From NCBI GenBank assembly GCA_003165595.1, contig PLWQ01000035.1, forward strand, positions 1-63,404: a stretch of 63,404 nucleotides of DNA, in the 5' to 3' direction. Shown one piece after another: positions 1-7,844 of this stretch (position 1 is the first letter of the stretch; every line of letters starts with the position of its first letter). The notes under the pieces were generated by a model. The model ran no database searches. It had not been told where the DNA came from and saw nothing but the letters and a program-made list of their open reading frames with translations. The position numbers and the translations under genes were made by a program. Origin of the DNA: Fibrobacterota bacterium. GTDB lineage: Bacteria; Fibrobacterota; Chitinivibrionia; Chitinivibrionales; FEN-1185.

Positions 1-524
1 CTTGCAAGAAATTCCGGCGTCTTGCGCACCCACACCGACAGCACCGCTCCTGCCGACGCAGCAACGGCCTTTGGGCCAAACGGGTCCGCGCATTTTTCGC
101 TCAGCAGCACGCCCGAGAAATCAAATGCTGCTGCGCTGCGGACCAGCGCGCCCACGTTGCCGGGGTCCTGAACGTCCTCAAGCGCAAGAATCCTGCCGTC
201 GGCGTTTGGGGGAAGCAACGGCGAATACGAGTCATCGGGAATCTTGACGACCGCAAGCAGGCCGCTGGGGGTTGTGGAAGCGCTTGCGCCGCGGAATTGC
301 GATGCGGTAATGCGCCGCGCCGGATATCCGGGGAACGGGGGCGAATCGCAGTTTTCCGCGACAACGATTTCCAGGATGCTGTCGGGCCGCGCTTGCGCAA
401 TCTGGGCCACGGCCCGCACGCCCTCAACCAGAAACGCACCCGCTTCCTTGCGGCCGCGGGCGTCGTGAAGGGATTTGTAGAAGGAAAGGGGGTTGAGTGT
501 GTGTGCGTTCATTTTGTGCTTCAT
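1..524 (-). CDS. SpoU/TrmH-family RNA 2'-O-methyltransferase, partial
   Basis: This is the N-terminal part of a SPOUT-class RNA ribose methyltransferase; the 3' end runs off the left edge of the window. Reading the minus strand from the ATG at 524 (a second in-frame ATG is at 512) gives a short substrate-binding-like N-terminus (FYKSLHDARGRKEAGAFLVE), typical of 23S rRNA or tRNA TrmH/RlmB-type enzymes. The SpoU motif 1 follows (LEDVQDPGNVGALVRSAAAF, with the NxGxxxR signature). The C-terminal motifs 2 and 3, which form the SAM-binding knot, lie outside the window, so the exact RNA target cannot be told. No good ribosome-binding site precedes either ATG. Confidence 0.85.
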   Translation of the reverse strand, partial: MKHKMNAHTLNPLSFYKSLHDARGRKEAGAFLVEGVRAVAQIAQARPDSILEIVVAENCDSPPFPGYPARRITASQFRGASASTTPSGLLAVVKIPDDSYSPLLPPNADGRILALEDVQDPGNVGALVRSAAAFDFSGVLLSEKCADPFGPKAVAASAGAVLSVWVRKTPEFLA

Positions 525-624
525 GTATAAGCGCGAGAGAGAAGCCTGCGTCGTTTTCTTGAAAAGAGACCACGCTCTAGGGGCGTGGAGCACAACGTTG
601 CGAAAAAGCACTGACGTGCGATTA

Positions 625-751
625 CACCATGCATCGTGCATGGTGCCCTTCGGGCTCCCGGATTGTCGGGATTGCCTCTCGGCCGTCCAGGTCTCCGGCT
701 CTTTGATTTCGGGGGTGGTTACCCCCTCATCAAAGCCCCGGCCCATGGCCG
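625..751. repeat. Cluster of intergenic palindromes
   Basis: Five hairpin-forming inverted repeats follow one another: CACCATGCA/TGCATGGTG (625-645), GCCC/GGGC (645-655), TCCCG/CGGGA (656-671), a nested CTTTGAT...ATCAAAG with inner GGGGGT/ACCCCC (701-735), and CGGCC/GGCCG (739-751). The spacing and the CTTT...AAAG outer arms with G/C-rich inner arms resemble the second cluster at 33385-33520. No coding potential was seen. A REP/BIME-like repeat is the best guess. Confidence 0.6.
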
Positions 752-758
752 TGGTTCT

Positions 759-947
759 TTACTCGGCATCGAGTAGGAACGGAGAATCAACGGAATTCTT
801 CCTTTTCTGCTCCTCGTAAACTGCACGATCAAAGAAGAGAGCATAGTCCTGCTCGATCCAGGTGTTTATTTCGTCAACAGTTCGGAGCGAGGGTTCGAAG
901 GGCTCTTGCTTTACAACAGGAAATTTCAAGTCATCTTTCTTCTTCAT
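759..947 (-). CDS. Small acidic hypothetical protein downstream of a nucleotidyltransferase
   Basis: A 62-residue ORF starts at an ATG that overlaps the last 17 bases of the nucleotidyltransferase gene in another frame. The predicted protein is soluble and charged, with a run of acidic and aromatic residues (VDEINTWIEQDYALFFDRAV) and a basic patch near the end (EEQKRKNS). I recognise no family. The overlap suggests translational coupling and a two-gene unit with the upstream nucleotidyltransferase. A longer frame upstream of the chosen ATG exists but lies inside the neighbouring gene. Confidence 0.5.
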   Translation of the reverse strand: MKKKDDLKFPVVKQEPFEPSLRTVDEINTWIEQDYALFFDRAVYEEQKRKNSVDSPFLLDAE

Positions 948-1512
948 AGCCGCTCCCTGCAAGTACCAGGACCTCTTTGTACAAATCCAAGGCATGATAT
1001 TTTTGAAACAGTGCCTTGATTTCTTTGGACCGGGGATCAATACCGTTGGCTGCCATCAATTGAACCACGTCGGGAAGGTCCTTGATTCGCCTCTTTTTGT
1101 TGCCGGCCATGGCATGGAGCTTCATTGCAATAAGGTGTTGCAGCTTGGGAACCACGAATGTCTCTCCCGCTATCGAAACTTTCGCTCCTTCGGCAATAAG
1201 AGTTCCCACCGTTTGCGGGTCTCCAATAAGGAAATCAAGATCCCGCAACCCGGGCTTTTCGCTCTTGAATTGCACAAATGAGCTTGTCCGATTTAAAACC
1301 GAATAACCCGCGGAGAGAACATCGGGCTCGATTTTTGCGCAGTCGGACGCCGTTACCATGAAATCGATGTCAAATGTCATTCTCTGCACTTTGTTCGCGA
1401 TGAGCGCATATCCGCCCACCAAAACCGCCCGGACATTGTGCCTTGCAAACAGGGAGGACAGAAAAGTGAAGATGGACCCTCGGAAAGGAGATGCGACGTC
1501 GGGAGCGTTCAT
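931..1512 (-). CDS. Nucleotidyltransferase-fold protein (AbiEii/DUF6036-like)
   Basis: The 193-residue protein has the minimal nucleotidyltransferase signature near its N-terminus: VRAVLVGGYALIANKVQRMT followed by FDIDFMV. That gives the GG motif and the paired acidic residues expected of the polymerase-beta superfamily. The rest is helical, with a conserved-looking KLHAMAGNKKRRIKDLPDVV segment as in AbiEii or DUF6036 proteins that act as toxins or stand-alone nucleotidyltransferases. It overlaps a 62-residue ORF downstream by 17 bases. No clear ribosome-binding site precedes the ATG at 1512. Whether it is a toxin cannot be told from sequence alone. Confidence 0.75.
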   Translation of the reverse strand: MNAPDVASPFRGSIFTFLSSLFARHNVRAVLVGGYALIANKVQRMTFDIDFMVTASDCAKIEPDVLSAGYSVLNRTSSFVQFKSEKPGLRDLDFLIGDPQTVGTLIAEGAKVSIAGETFVVPKLQHLIAMKLHAMAGNKKRRIKDLPDVVQLMAANGIDPRSKEIKALFQKYHALDLYKEVLVLAGSGYEEER

Positions 1513-1708
1513 GCCAAGAAAATAGTATTACGCTGAGACGGCGGCCATGTGTTTGATTCGTGATCCCTGGCAAGAGTGAGAGAAAGAATGAGCCGACAGG
1601 CACCGCCAGCACATTACCGGCACCGTGAACGAAGCGGGGGCCGTATACTATATTTGCATTCTCATAAAATTGAATCGGCCCGTAAAGAACAAGACAGGAG
1701 GATACTTA

Positions 1709-2854
1709 GTGCTCTATCGAAAACTCGGTACAACAGGCGTTGACCTTTCGATTCTCGGATTCGGCTGCATGCGGCTCCCGACTGTGGACAACAAAGCAGA
1801 CAAAATAGACTACCCGAAAGCGACGCAATTGCTTCACCATGCGATTGACAAGGGAGTCAATTTTGTCGATACCGCCTATTTCTATCATGCGGCGGTCTTG
1901 GGTCAACGAGGAGAAAGCGAAGTCTTCTTGGGCGAGGCCTTGTCCGGAGGATGGCGCGGGAAAGTCCGGCTTGCCACCAAGATGCCGCTGTTTAGCATCA
2001 AGCACCGGGAACAAATGGACGCGGTTCTCCAGGAACAGCTGGAAAGGCTGAGAACCGACTGCTTCGACTTCTACCTCCTGCACGGACTGACCGGCCAAAC
2101 ATGGGACAAGATGCGCGATCTTGGCGTGCGCGAGTTTATGGACGCGAAACAGGCAGAAGGGAAACTCTTGTTTCCCGCTTTTTCGTTTCACGGATCAACG
2201 GAAGACTTCATCCGGATTTGCGACGAATACGACTGGGCATACGCACAGATCCAGTACAATTACATGGACACTGCCTTTCAAGCGGGATACAAGGGCCTCA
2301 AGCATGCCGCCGGCAAAGGAATGGGAGTCGTTGTGATGGAGCCGCTTCGCGGCGGCAAGCTCGCCCTGAACCTTCCTTCGGAAATGACGCCGGTCTTTAA
2401 TGCGTCTGCGACCAAACGGAGTCCGGCGGAATGGGCGTTGCGCTTCGTCTGGAACGAGCCCGGCGTATCAAGCGTTCTGTCCGGCATGAACAGCATGGAG
2501 CAGGTGACGGAAAATATCCGGGCCGCGGGCGGAGGACTCGCGAATTCCCTGAGCAGCGACGAGCTGTCGATGTTTGACAAATTGCGTATTGCGATGGGAA
2601 CAAGGAAAAGGGCCGATTGTACGGCGTGCCGGTACTGCATGCCGTGCGAATCCGGAGTCAACATCCCCGATGTCCTGGCTGCTCTCAACAACGCAGCAGT
2701 TTGGAACGACCCCAACCCGTGGCTCACGGGATACCTCAACGTGGACGGCAAGGCAAGCAAGTGCACCCAGTGCAAGGCATGCGAGGCCGTGTGTCCGCAG
2801 AAGATCCCCATATCGTCTCTGATGAAGGAAGCGGTCGCCCTGTTCAAGAATTAG
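1709..2854 (+). CDS. Aldo/keto reductase with C-terminal 4Fe-4S domain
   Basis: The 381-residue protein begins with a typical aldo/keto reductase strand (MLYRKLGTTGVDLSILGFGC) and continues through the TIM barrel with DTAYFY (catalytic Asp/Tyr region) and LATKMP. The last 60 residues carry two cysteine clusters, CTACRYCMPC and CTQCKACEAVCP, which would bind two iron-sulfur clusters. This is the ferredoxin-fused AKR subfamily common in anaerobes. The start is the GTG at 1709, preceded by a perfect AGGAGG at 1696-1701 with 7-nt spacing; the frame is open further upstream but without a ribosome-binding site. A flavodoxin-like reductase follows 58 bases downstream and may pair with it in electron transfer. 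Confidence 0.93.
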   Translation: MLYRKLGTTGVDLSILGFGCMRLPTVDNKADKIDYPKATQLLHHAIDKGVNFVDTAYFYHAAVLGQRGESEVFLGEALSGGWRGKVRLATKMPLFSIKHREQMDAVLQEQLERLRTDCFDFYLLHGLTGQTWDKMRDLGVREFMDAKQAEGKLLFPAFSFHGSTEDFIRICDEYDWAYAQIQYNYMDTAFQAGYKGLKHAAGKGMGVVVMEPLRGGKLALNLPSEMTPVFNASATKRSPAEWALRFVWNEPGVSSVLSGMNSMEQVTENIRAAGGGLANSLSSDELSMFDKLRIAMGTRKRADCTACRYCMPCESGVNIPDVLAALNNAAVWNDPNPWLTGYLNVDGKASKCTQCKACEAVCPQKIPISSLMKEAVALFKN

Positions 2855-2912
2855 TCAGAACACCGGCAGATCGCGGCTCGGACGATCGGCAGCGGTACAG
2901 GAGGAACAAGTC

Positions 2913-3557
2913 ATGAACATTATGGTGGTCAACGGCGGTCCCCGGAAATCCTGGAACACCGCCACGCTGTTGCAAAAGGCCATGGAAGGCGCTGCTTCAA
3001 GAGGGGCAAGAACCGAACTCATCCACCTTTACGATCTCGATTTCAAAGGATGCACAAGCTGCTTTTCCTGCAAGCTGAAAGGCGGAAAAAGCTATGGTAA
3101 GTGCGCAGTCAAGGACGGCCTGACGCCGGTGCTGGAAACAATCGGAGATGCCGGTGCCTTGATCCTTGGCTCACCCATCTACCTGGGAACAGTAACCGGC
3201 GAAATGAGGTCATTTCTGGAACGCCTGACTTTTCCCTATTTGGTCTACGACCGTCAGCGATCCTCACTCTTTGGAAAGAAGATCCCTGTCGGATTCATTT
3301 ATACCATGGGCGCGCCGGGAGAAAGGATCAAGGAGGCGGGATACGACCGGCAATTCACTTTGATGGAATCGATAATGAACAGAATTTTCGGCGGGCCGTC
3401 GGAATCGCTTCTGGCCACCGACACCTGTCAATTCGACGATTATTCGAAATATGTTGCCAGCGCATTCGATATTGAAGCTAAAGTAAAGCGGCGCGAGCAA
3501 GTGTTTCCCCTGGATTGCCAAAAAGCATACGACATGGGCGCCCGATTCGCGGGTTAG
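2913..3557 (+). CDS. Flavodoxin-family NAD(P)H-dependent FMN reductase
   Basis: The 214-residue protein has the FMN-binding N-terminus of the NADPH-dependent FMN reductase/iron-sulfur flavoprotein group (MNIMVVNGGPRKSWNTATLL). A CTSCFSCK segment sits near residue 47, and ILGSPIYLGTVTGEMRSFLE is the usual flavin-phosphate/isoalloxazine strand-loop. Only two to three cysteines are grouped, so an Fe-S cluster is uncertain. The AGGAGG ribosome-binding site lies 8 bases before the ATG. It sits downstream of the Fe-S aldo/keto reductase in the same direction, so a joint redox role is plausible but inferred. Confidence 0.88.
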   Translation: MNIMVVNGGPRKSWNTATLLQKAMEGAASRGARTELIHLYDLDFKGCTSCFSCKLKGGKSYGKCAVKDGLTPVLETIGDAGALILGSPIYLGTVTGEMRSFLERLTFPYLVYDRQRSSLFGKKIPVGFIYTMGAPGERIKEAGYDRQFTLMESIMNRIFGGPSESLLATDTCQFDDYSKYVASAFDIEAKVKRREQVFPLDCQKAYDMGARFAG

Positions 3558-3565
3558 TGGTCGCC

Positions 3566-3597
3566 CGCGGTCCCCGAGCCAGGTCGCAGGGACCGCG
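3566..3597 (+). terminator. Possible stem-loop terminator after the AKR/flavodoxin pair
   Basis: A perfect 9-bp stem, CGCGGTCCC (3566-3574) with GGGACCGCG (3589-3597), lies 9 bases after the flavodoxin stop. There is no T-run, so it may be a pause or mRNA-stability structure and not an intrinsic terminator. Confidence 0.35.
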
Positions 3598-3681
3598 ATC
3601 ACAACCGGATGTACGCCCCCGTGAGCAGCCTGTATTGCGCTCGCTGTGGGATTCACCATACTCCTGAACCGGGCAAACCAT

Positions 3682-4254
3682 ATGCAACCCGTCACCCACG
3701 AAGGCGAATCTTTCCGGAACAACGCATTTTCCCCTGCAGAAATAAGCAACAATGAATTCTACGAATGCGTCTTCAAAAGCTGCGATTTTTCAAATGGCAT
3801 CTTTAATGCCGGCATATTTGCAGATTGCGTCTTCAACGCGTGCAACTTTTCAATGGCAAAACTGTTCAATTGTCAGATGAATAACGCATCGTTCAAAGAC
3901 AGCAAGCTCTTAGGCGTCAATTTCAGCGATTGCGAGGACCTTCCATTTGCCGTCAGATTCGAAGGGTGCATCCTGGATTACTGCCTGTTCGCCGGAAAGA
4001 AAATGGCAGGCACAACGTTTCTCAACTGCTCCATGAAGAATGTCGATTTTGCCGAGGCTGATCTTTCGAAATCCGTTTTCGCAAATACGAATTTGGCGAA
4101 CGCGACTTTCTTTAGAACGATGCTTAAGGAAGCAAATTTTGCAACGGCTTCCAATTACATAATTGATCCGGAACAAAATACTGTCAAGAAGGCGGTCTTT
4201 TCTCTTCACGGGGTAGTCGGCCTTTTAAACAAGTATGACATCGTAATTGAGTAG
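3682..4254 (+). CDS. Pentapeptide-repeat protein (Qnr/McbG-like)
   Basis: The 190-residue protein is built of A(D/N)LXX-type pentapeptides with F or L in the centre (for example CDFSNGIFNAGIFADCVFNA and VDFAEADLSKSVFANTNLAN), which should fold as a right-handed quadrilateral beta-helix. Its end, NYIIDPEQNTVKKAVFSLHG followed by VVGLLNKYDIVIE, matches the C-terminal cap of the Qnr/McbG/AlbG group, whose members mimic DNA and protect gyrase or topoisomerase IV. Length is near that family's usual 185-220. ATG 3682 is chosen; a GTG at 3646 is in frame but neither start has a good ribosome-binding site. Fluoroquinolone or bacteriocin protection is an inference. Confidence 0.85.
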   Translation: MQPVTHEGESFRNNAFSPAEISNNEFYECVFKSCDFSNGIFNAGIFADCVFNACNFSMAKLFNCQMNNASFKDSKLLGVNFSDCEDLPFAVRFEGCILDYCLFAGKKMAGTTFLNCSMKNVDFAEADLSKSVFANTNLANATFFRTMLKEANFATASNYIIDPEQNTVKKAVFSLHGVVGLLNKYDIVIE

Positions 4255-4433
4255 CATTCGCCTTTCGGAGGCCTTGCATCTGGAGTATTTGCGGCGACCG
4301 ACAACAAGGCAAGTGGTGATGGATAGACGACGGCGTCATTCCCTTACGACAATGTGCTGCCGCTTACAACCTCCGTTCTTTGCCCGCCTTCTTCTCCGCG
4401 CCTCCGTGGTGAGTCTTCTTTTTCAGCAAGTTC

Positions 4434-5474
4434 CTAAAACTTCACCTCTTCCCGGAACACCGGCAACCACTGGGAAAACAGCCTGATCCGCCGCAGCGTC
4501 TCGAGGTTGAACACGAGCGTTACCCTCTTGATCGTCGAGTATTTCGAATCGGCCGAATCTTCCTGTTTGACAACTATCTTTGCCCGCGCAAGCTCGTCGA
4601 GTGCGTCGAGGTCCGCGTACCGGCCCTTGCCGAGGCGGTCCAGCTCGAGTTCGAGCTGCGCCTGTCCCAGCGAAACAAGCCCGGCCTGCGTTTTCTTTCC
4701 GTTTTTTTCTCCCGCGGAAATGATCGTGCCGAGCAGGTCGATTGCTTTTTCGGAGAACTCCTCGCCCACCATGCTTGAGCCGCGCTGTCTGGCCCGCAGA
4801 TAGTTCATGTACAGCGTGAGTACCTCGATGTCCTTTATGAGGACGTATTCCTGGCCGAACTCACTCTTGCGGATGAGAATCATGTCTTTGAGAATGAGGT
4901 GCAGCAGCACGTTCTCAACCTCCAGGGCACCGAGGCCGATTGTGCCATAAATCAATTCTTTCGCGCGCGCAAGCTGCACTGCGCGCATGCCGTCTTTTTC
5001 GCCTCCCTCGCTGCCGCATTGCATGGTAATCACCCGTATGACGCCGGCGATGCTCTTCTGTACCACGTCGTCGCTTGATTTCTTCATCGTCACCCGCAGC
5101 CGTTTGACAACTTCCATGATTATGTTGTTGAGCCACGGCGGAATCGCAGCGAGCGTTCGCTGGAACAGTCCCTCATCGATCACCAACGCATTCACTTCCT
5201 CAATAACCTGCGCAGTAGCGGTGCGCGGTTGATGGTCGAGGAGCGCAAGTTCCCCCAGCACGCTTCCCGGTCCCAGTACCGCGAGTTCGACCGTCGACTC
5301 GCCTTCCTGCTTGAGGACGCGCACTTTGCCGCTCTTGATGATGTACATCTCGGTGGAAGTCTCGCCCTCGATAAACATAAGGTTCCCGCGCTTGAACACC
5401 TTCTCGCTGCGGTTCACGATACTCTTGCCGGTGCCGGTCTTGGGGCGGGGGTTCTGCGCGGGCGGGGGCATCAT
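4434..5474 (-). CDS. Cyclic-nucleotide-binding-domain protein (second of tandem pair)
   Basis: The 346-residue protein carries an N-terminal cNMP-binding (CAP_ED) domain at about residues 20-140, including FIEGETSTEMYIIKSGKVRV and GSVLGELALLDHQPRTATAQ, the phosphate-binding cassette with E and R. The rest is helical, with two short winged-helix-like segments, and is similar in layout to the gene before it. Its start overlaps the upstream stop as ATGA (5471-5474), so translation is coupled. It may be a signalling or transcription protein, but no classic CRP helix-turn-helix was recognised. The frame continues open upstream inside the neighbouring gene, which was rejected. Confidence 0.88.
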   Translation of the reverse strand: MMPPPAQNPRPKTGTGKSIVNRSEKVFKRGNLMFIEGETSTEMYIIKSGKVRVLKQEGESTVELAVLGPGSVLGELALLDHQPRTATAQVIEEVNALVIDEGLFQRTLAAIPPWLNNIIMEVVKRLRVTMKKSSDDVVQKSIAGVIRVITMQCGSEGGEKDGMRAVQLARAKELIYGTIGLGALEVENVLLHLILKDMILIRKSEFGQEYVLIKDIEVLTLYMNYLRARQRGSSMVGEEFSEKAIDLLGTIISAGEKNGKKTQAGLVSLGQAQLELELDRLGKGRYADLDALDELARAKIVVKQEDSADSKYSTIKRVTLVFNLETLRRIRLFSQWLPVFREEVKF

Positions 5475-6469
5475 GCCGTCTCCAATTCGAAGCGCGGCAG
5501 CCACTCCTTGATCTTCTTGATGCGCACCAGGGTTTCCTTTTTGAAAAGGATTGCGGCGTCGTTTCCCGAAGGCATGATGGAAATGAGATTCCTGCGTTTG
5601 AGGTCGAGAAGGTTTTTTTCGAGATTGTCCGAGCCCTTGGCTTCGAGATCCTTGACAAGCACGGATTTCTGCAGGGTGGTTCCGTCGTCGGTCTCGATGC
5701 CGGATTTTTGAGCTATATACACGATGTTGTCGAGAAGGGCCACAGACTCGTCCGGAATATTGGATTCCCTGAACGATTTCTTCTGTCCCTTGAGGTTCAG
5801 GAATTCTTCGTACAACATGAGGACTTCGAAGTCCGTTATGCAAACGTGTTTCCGGTGGCGATCATCCTCGACGACCGAAACAATTTTCCGCTGTTCGAGG
5901 CTTGCAAGCAATTTGAGCATTTCGTTCTTCTTGAGCCTGCACACATGGTAGGCTTCCGTGAGCACGAGGTTGTGGTCCAGCGCGATGCAGGAAGAAAGCT
6001 CGTGTTTGTAGGTGGGCAGCAGCAGCAACAGGAGGGAAACAAACCCGCGATCCTTGTCGCGCAGCACGGCCTGGTCGACGCGCCTGTTTGCATCGCGAAG
6101 CCTGCTCACCACGATCTTGATGATGCTCGTAACCCACACCGGCACGGACTTGAGCGCCGTCTGGAACGTCAGTTCGTTAATTACCATGAGCTTGGTGGTC
6201 TCGATGGCCTTGACCGTTGCCGAACGAGGCAAGTTGTCAAGCAACGACATCTCGCCGATCACCGCGCCTTTTTCGATGCGCGCCAGCTCCACGTTCTCAT
6301 CCGTCCCGGTCTTGTATACCCCTACCTTGCCTTCCTGGACAATAAAGAGCTCCCGGCCCTTGGAGCCTTCTTCGAAAACGACTTCGCCGGGCTTGTAGGT
6401 CTTGACAACGAGCTGAGTCGGCCGCTGGCCGGTCTTGAGTTGGGGGGATTGTTCCGGGCGGAGCATCAT
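5471..6469 (-). CDS. Cyclic-nucleotide-binding-domain protein (first of tandem pair)
   Basis: This 332-residue paralogue has a cNMP-binding domain at about residues 22-140 (VVFEEGSKGRELFIVQEGKV, then GAVIGEMSLLDNLPRSATVK). Two C-terminal winged-helix-like stretches follow, around CRLKKNEMLKLLASLEQRKI and NLEKNLLDLKRRNLISIMPS. Both genes end in a similar IRRIRLF/IKKIKEWLP-type helix, which points to a gene duplication. The pair overlaps by four bases. Ligand residues (G-E-x-S and P-R-S-A-T) are present in both copies, so cAMP, cGMP or another nucleotide could bind. A regulatory function is inferred from the fold only. Confidence 0.88.
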   Translation of the reverse strand: MMLRPEQSPQLKTGQRPTQLVVKTYKPGEVVFEEGSKGRELFIVQEGKVGVYKTGTDENVELARIEKGAVIGEMSLLDNLPRSATVKAIETTKLMVINELTFQTALKSVPVWVTSIIKIVVSRLRDANRRVDQAVLRDKDRGFVSLLLLLLPTYKHELSSCIALDHNLVLTEAYHVCRLKKNEMLKLLASLEQRKIVSVVEDDRHRKHVCITDFEVLMLYEEFLNLKGQKKSFRESNIPDESVALLDNIVYIAQKSGIETDDGTTLQKSVLVKDLEAKGSDNLEKNLLDLKRRNLISIMPSGNDAAILFKKETLVRIKKIKEWLPRFELETA

Positions 6470-6597
6470 TGGTTATGGCCTGCGTGTGGTGAGGGGCGTA
6501 TGTCGATTTCGCCCCCCGAACCCGGCAAACGCCTGCGCGAAAATCCTAAAGACGCCGTGTGTCGTTGCAAACGCGCCTGCGAATACGGTTTTCGGCT

Positions 6598-6628
6598 AAA
6601 AAAAAGAGAAGATATCGCTATCTTCTCT
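6598..6628 (-). terminator. Rho-independent terminator of the ffh-rplS operon
   Basis: On the minus strand, 35 bases after the rplS stop, a perfect 10-bp stem (AGAGAAGATA/TATCTTCTCT, loop GCGA) is followed by eight T residues (the A-run at 6598-6605 on the plus strand). This is a textbook intrinsic terminator. Confidence 0.93.
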
Positions 6629-6663
6629 CTATAATACATTAAGAGGAAATCGAAGAAAAGGGG

Positions 6664-7017
6664 TTATTTCTTTTCCTTGATTCGGGTTGACTTGCCGCTC
6701 ATGTCACGCAGGTAAAAGAGCTTCGCCCGTCTCACTTTTCCCCTCCGCACCAGCTTTATTTCGGAAACCAGCGGGGAATGTAAGGGGAACGTCCTTTCCA
6801 CATATACGCTGCCGGACGCCTTGCGAAGGGTAAACGTCTTGCCCATACCGCTGCCCCGTTTCTGGATAACCACGCCCGAAAAGGCCTGGAATCGCTCCTT
6901 GTCGCCTTCGAGTATCCGGAGCGATACCGACACGGTGTCGCCCGGTCCGAAATCGGCGGTGTTCTTCGTCAGGTACTTCTTCTCCACCTGTTTGATGATT
7001 TCCTGTAGACCTTGCAC
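6664..7017 (-). CDS. rplS: Ribosomal protein L19
   Basis: The 117-residue protein is a normal-length bacterial L19 that bridges the 30S-50S interface. Family segments are clear: FGPGDTVSVSLRILEGDKER, FQAFSGVVIQKRGSGMGKTF, TLRKASGSVYVERTFPLHSP and GKVRRAKLFYLRDMSGKSTR. It is the last gene of the ffh-rpsP-rimM-trmD-rplS operon and is followed by a strong terminator. A TACCTCC-type ribosome-binding complement lies just upstream of the ATG (GGAGGTAATC on the minus strand). The gap to trmD is filled by short tandem repeats. Confidence 0.98.
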   Translation of the reverse strand: MQGLQEIIKQVEKKYLTKNTADFGPGDTVSVSLRILEGDKERFQAFSGVVIQKRGSGMGKTFTLRKASGSVYVERTFPLHSPLVSEIKLVRRGKVRRAKLFYLRDMSGKSTRIKEKK

Positions 7018-7035
7018 GATTACCTCCTGATTAAT

Positions 7036-7135
7036 ATTGAAAAGTTACAAAGTGACAAAGTTGCAAAGTGGCAAGACGAAAGGACAATATTCGGCAGAGC
7101 CTTCCAACTTTCAACTTTCAACTTTCAACTTTTTT
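7036..7135. repeat. Short imperfect tandem repeats (TTGAAAGT/TTGCAAAG type)
   Basis: The trmD-rplS gap contains AAAGTTACAAAGTGACAAAG-type units of about 9 bases (7040-7075) and then three exact AACTTTC units (7108-7131). The second block encodes the last codons of trmD. Similar runs lie at 27088-27120, 35140-35192, 40012-40049 and 40739-40917. Confidence 0.8.
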
Positions 7136-7821
7136 GTGTATTTCTCCCACACATCCGGCCTGCGCTCCCGCGTGATCTTTGCCGCCTGCTCTCTTTGCCA
7201 GATGCGAATGTTCTCGTGATGACCTGACAACAGCACCTCGGGGACCTTCATTCCTTCGAACGATTCCGGCCTCGTATACTGCGGCGGCGACAACAGGCCG
7301 TCGAAAAAAGAGTCTTTCCCGGCGCTTTCGCTGTTGCCCAGCACGCCCGGGAGGAGCCGGGTTACTGCGTCCACGACGATCATTGCCGGTATTTCACCGC
7401 CCGACAGAACGTAGTCTCCTACCGAAATTTCGCAATCGACATATTTGTCGATGACACGCTGATCGATGCCCTTGTACCTTCCACAGACAAGGATAATCGA
7501 CTGCTCCCTGGAAAGGGTTTCCACCATCTCGTGAGTGAGCGGAACGCCCTGCGCCGACAGGCACACTGTTTTTGGTGCGCTGTCCCCGAGCCGTTCCTTG
7601 CTGGCGACAATGGCCTTTGCCAGCGGCTCCGGTTTCAGGAGCATGCCCGGATCGCCGCCGTACGGAGAATCGTCCACAGTCCGGTGTTTGTCTTCTGTAA
7701 AGTCCCGGAAGTTTACCAGCCGTATCGAAACGAGCCCTTTGTCTATCGCGCGCTTGATGATGCTGTCCGAAAACGGGCCGTCGAACATCGCGGGAAACAG
7801 GGTAATTATCTCAAGGAGCAT
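7111..7821 (-). CDS. trmD: tRNA (guanine-N1)-methyltransferase TrmD
   Basis: The 236-residue enzyme methylates G37 of tRNAs using SAM. The knot and active-site motifs are intact: [37 protein letters not shown] and [20 protein letters not shown]. The C-terminal domain keeps [20 protein letters not shown] and [15 protein letters not shown]. Its last residues, KKLKVES, are encoded by a TTGAAAGT tandem repeat that spans the stop codon. It lies between rimM and rplS, the usual order. Confidence 0.98.
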   Translation of the reverse strand: MLLEIITLFPAMFDGPFSDSIIKRAIDKGLVSIRLVNFRDFTEDKHRTVDDSPYGGDPGMLLKPEPLAKAIVASKERLGDSAPKTVCLSAQGVPLTHEMVETLSREQSIILVCGRYKGIDQRVIDKYVDCEISVGDYVLSGGEIPAMIVVDAVTRLLPGVLGNSESAGKDSFFDGLLSPPQYTRPESFEGMKVPEVLLSGHHENIRIWQREQAAKITRERRPDVWEKYTKKLKVES

Positions 7822-7844
7822 CGCCGCACAAACCCGGAAAATTG

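Noticed and set aside
1640-1665. TATACT as the promoter of the aldo/keto reductase gene
   Set aside because: No -35 box lies at 16-18 bases upstream, so it was not called.
4247-4486. Plus-strand ORF of 79 codons between the pentapeptide gene and the cNMP genes
   Set aside because: It overlaps the 3' end of the cNMP gene on the other strand and has low-complexity Leu/Arg/Pro content without homology.
5475-5843. Upstream extension of the second cNMP-domain gene
   Set aside because: The extension overlaps the first gene of the pair in another frame and lacks family similarity; the ATGA start at 5474 fits.
7036-7135. Possible CRISPR array
   Set aside because: The units are 7-9 bases and lack unique spacers, and no cas gene is present.
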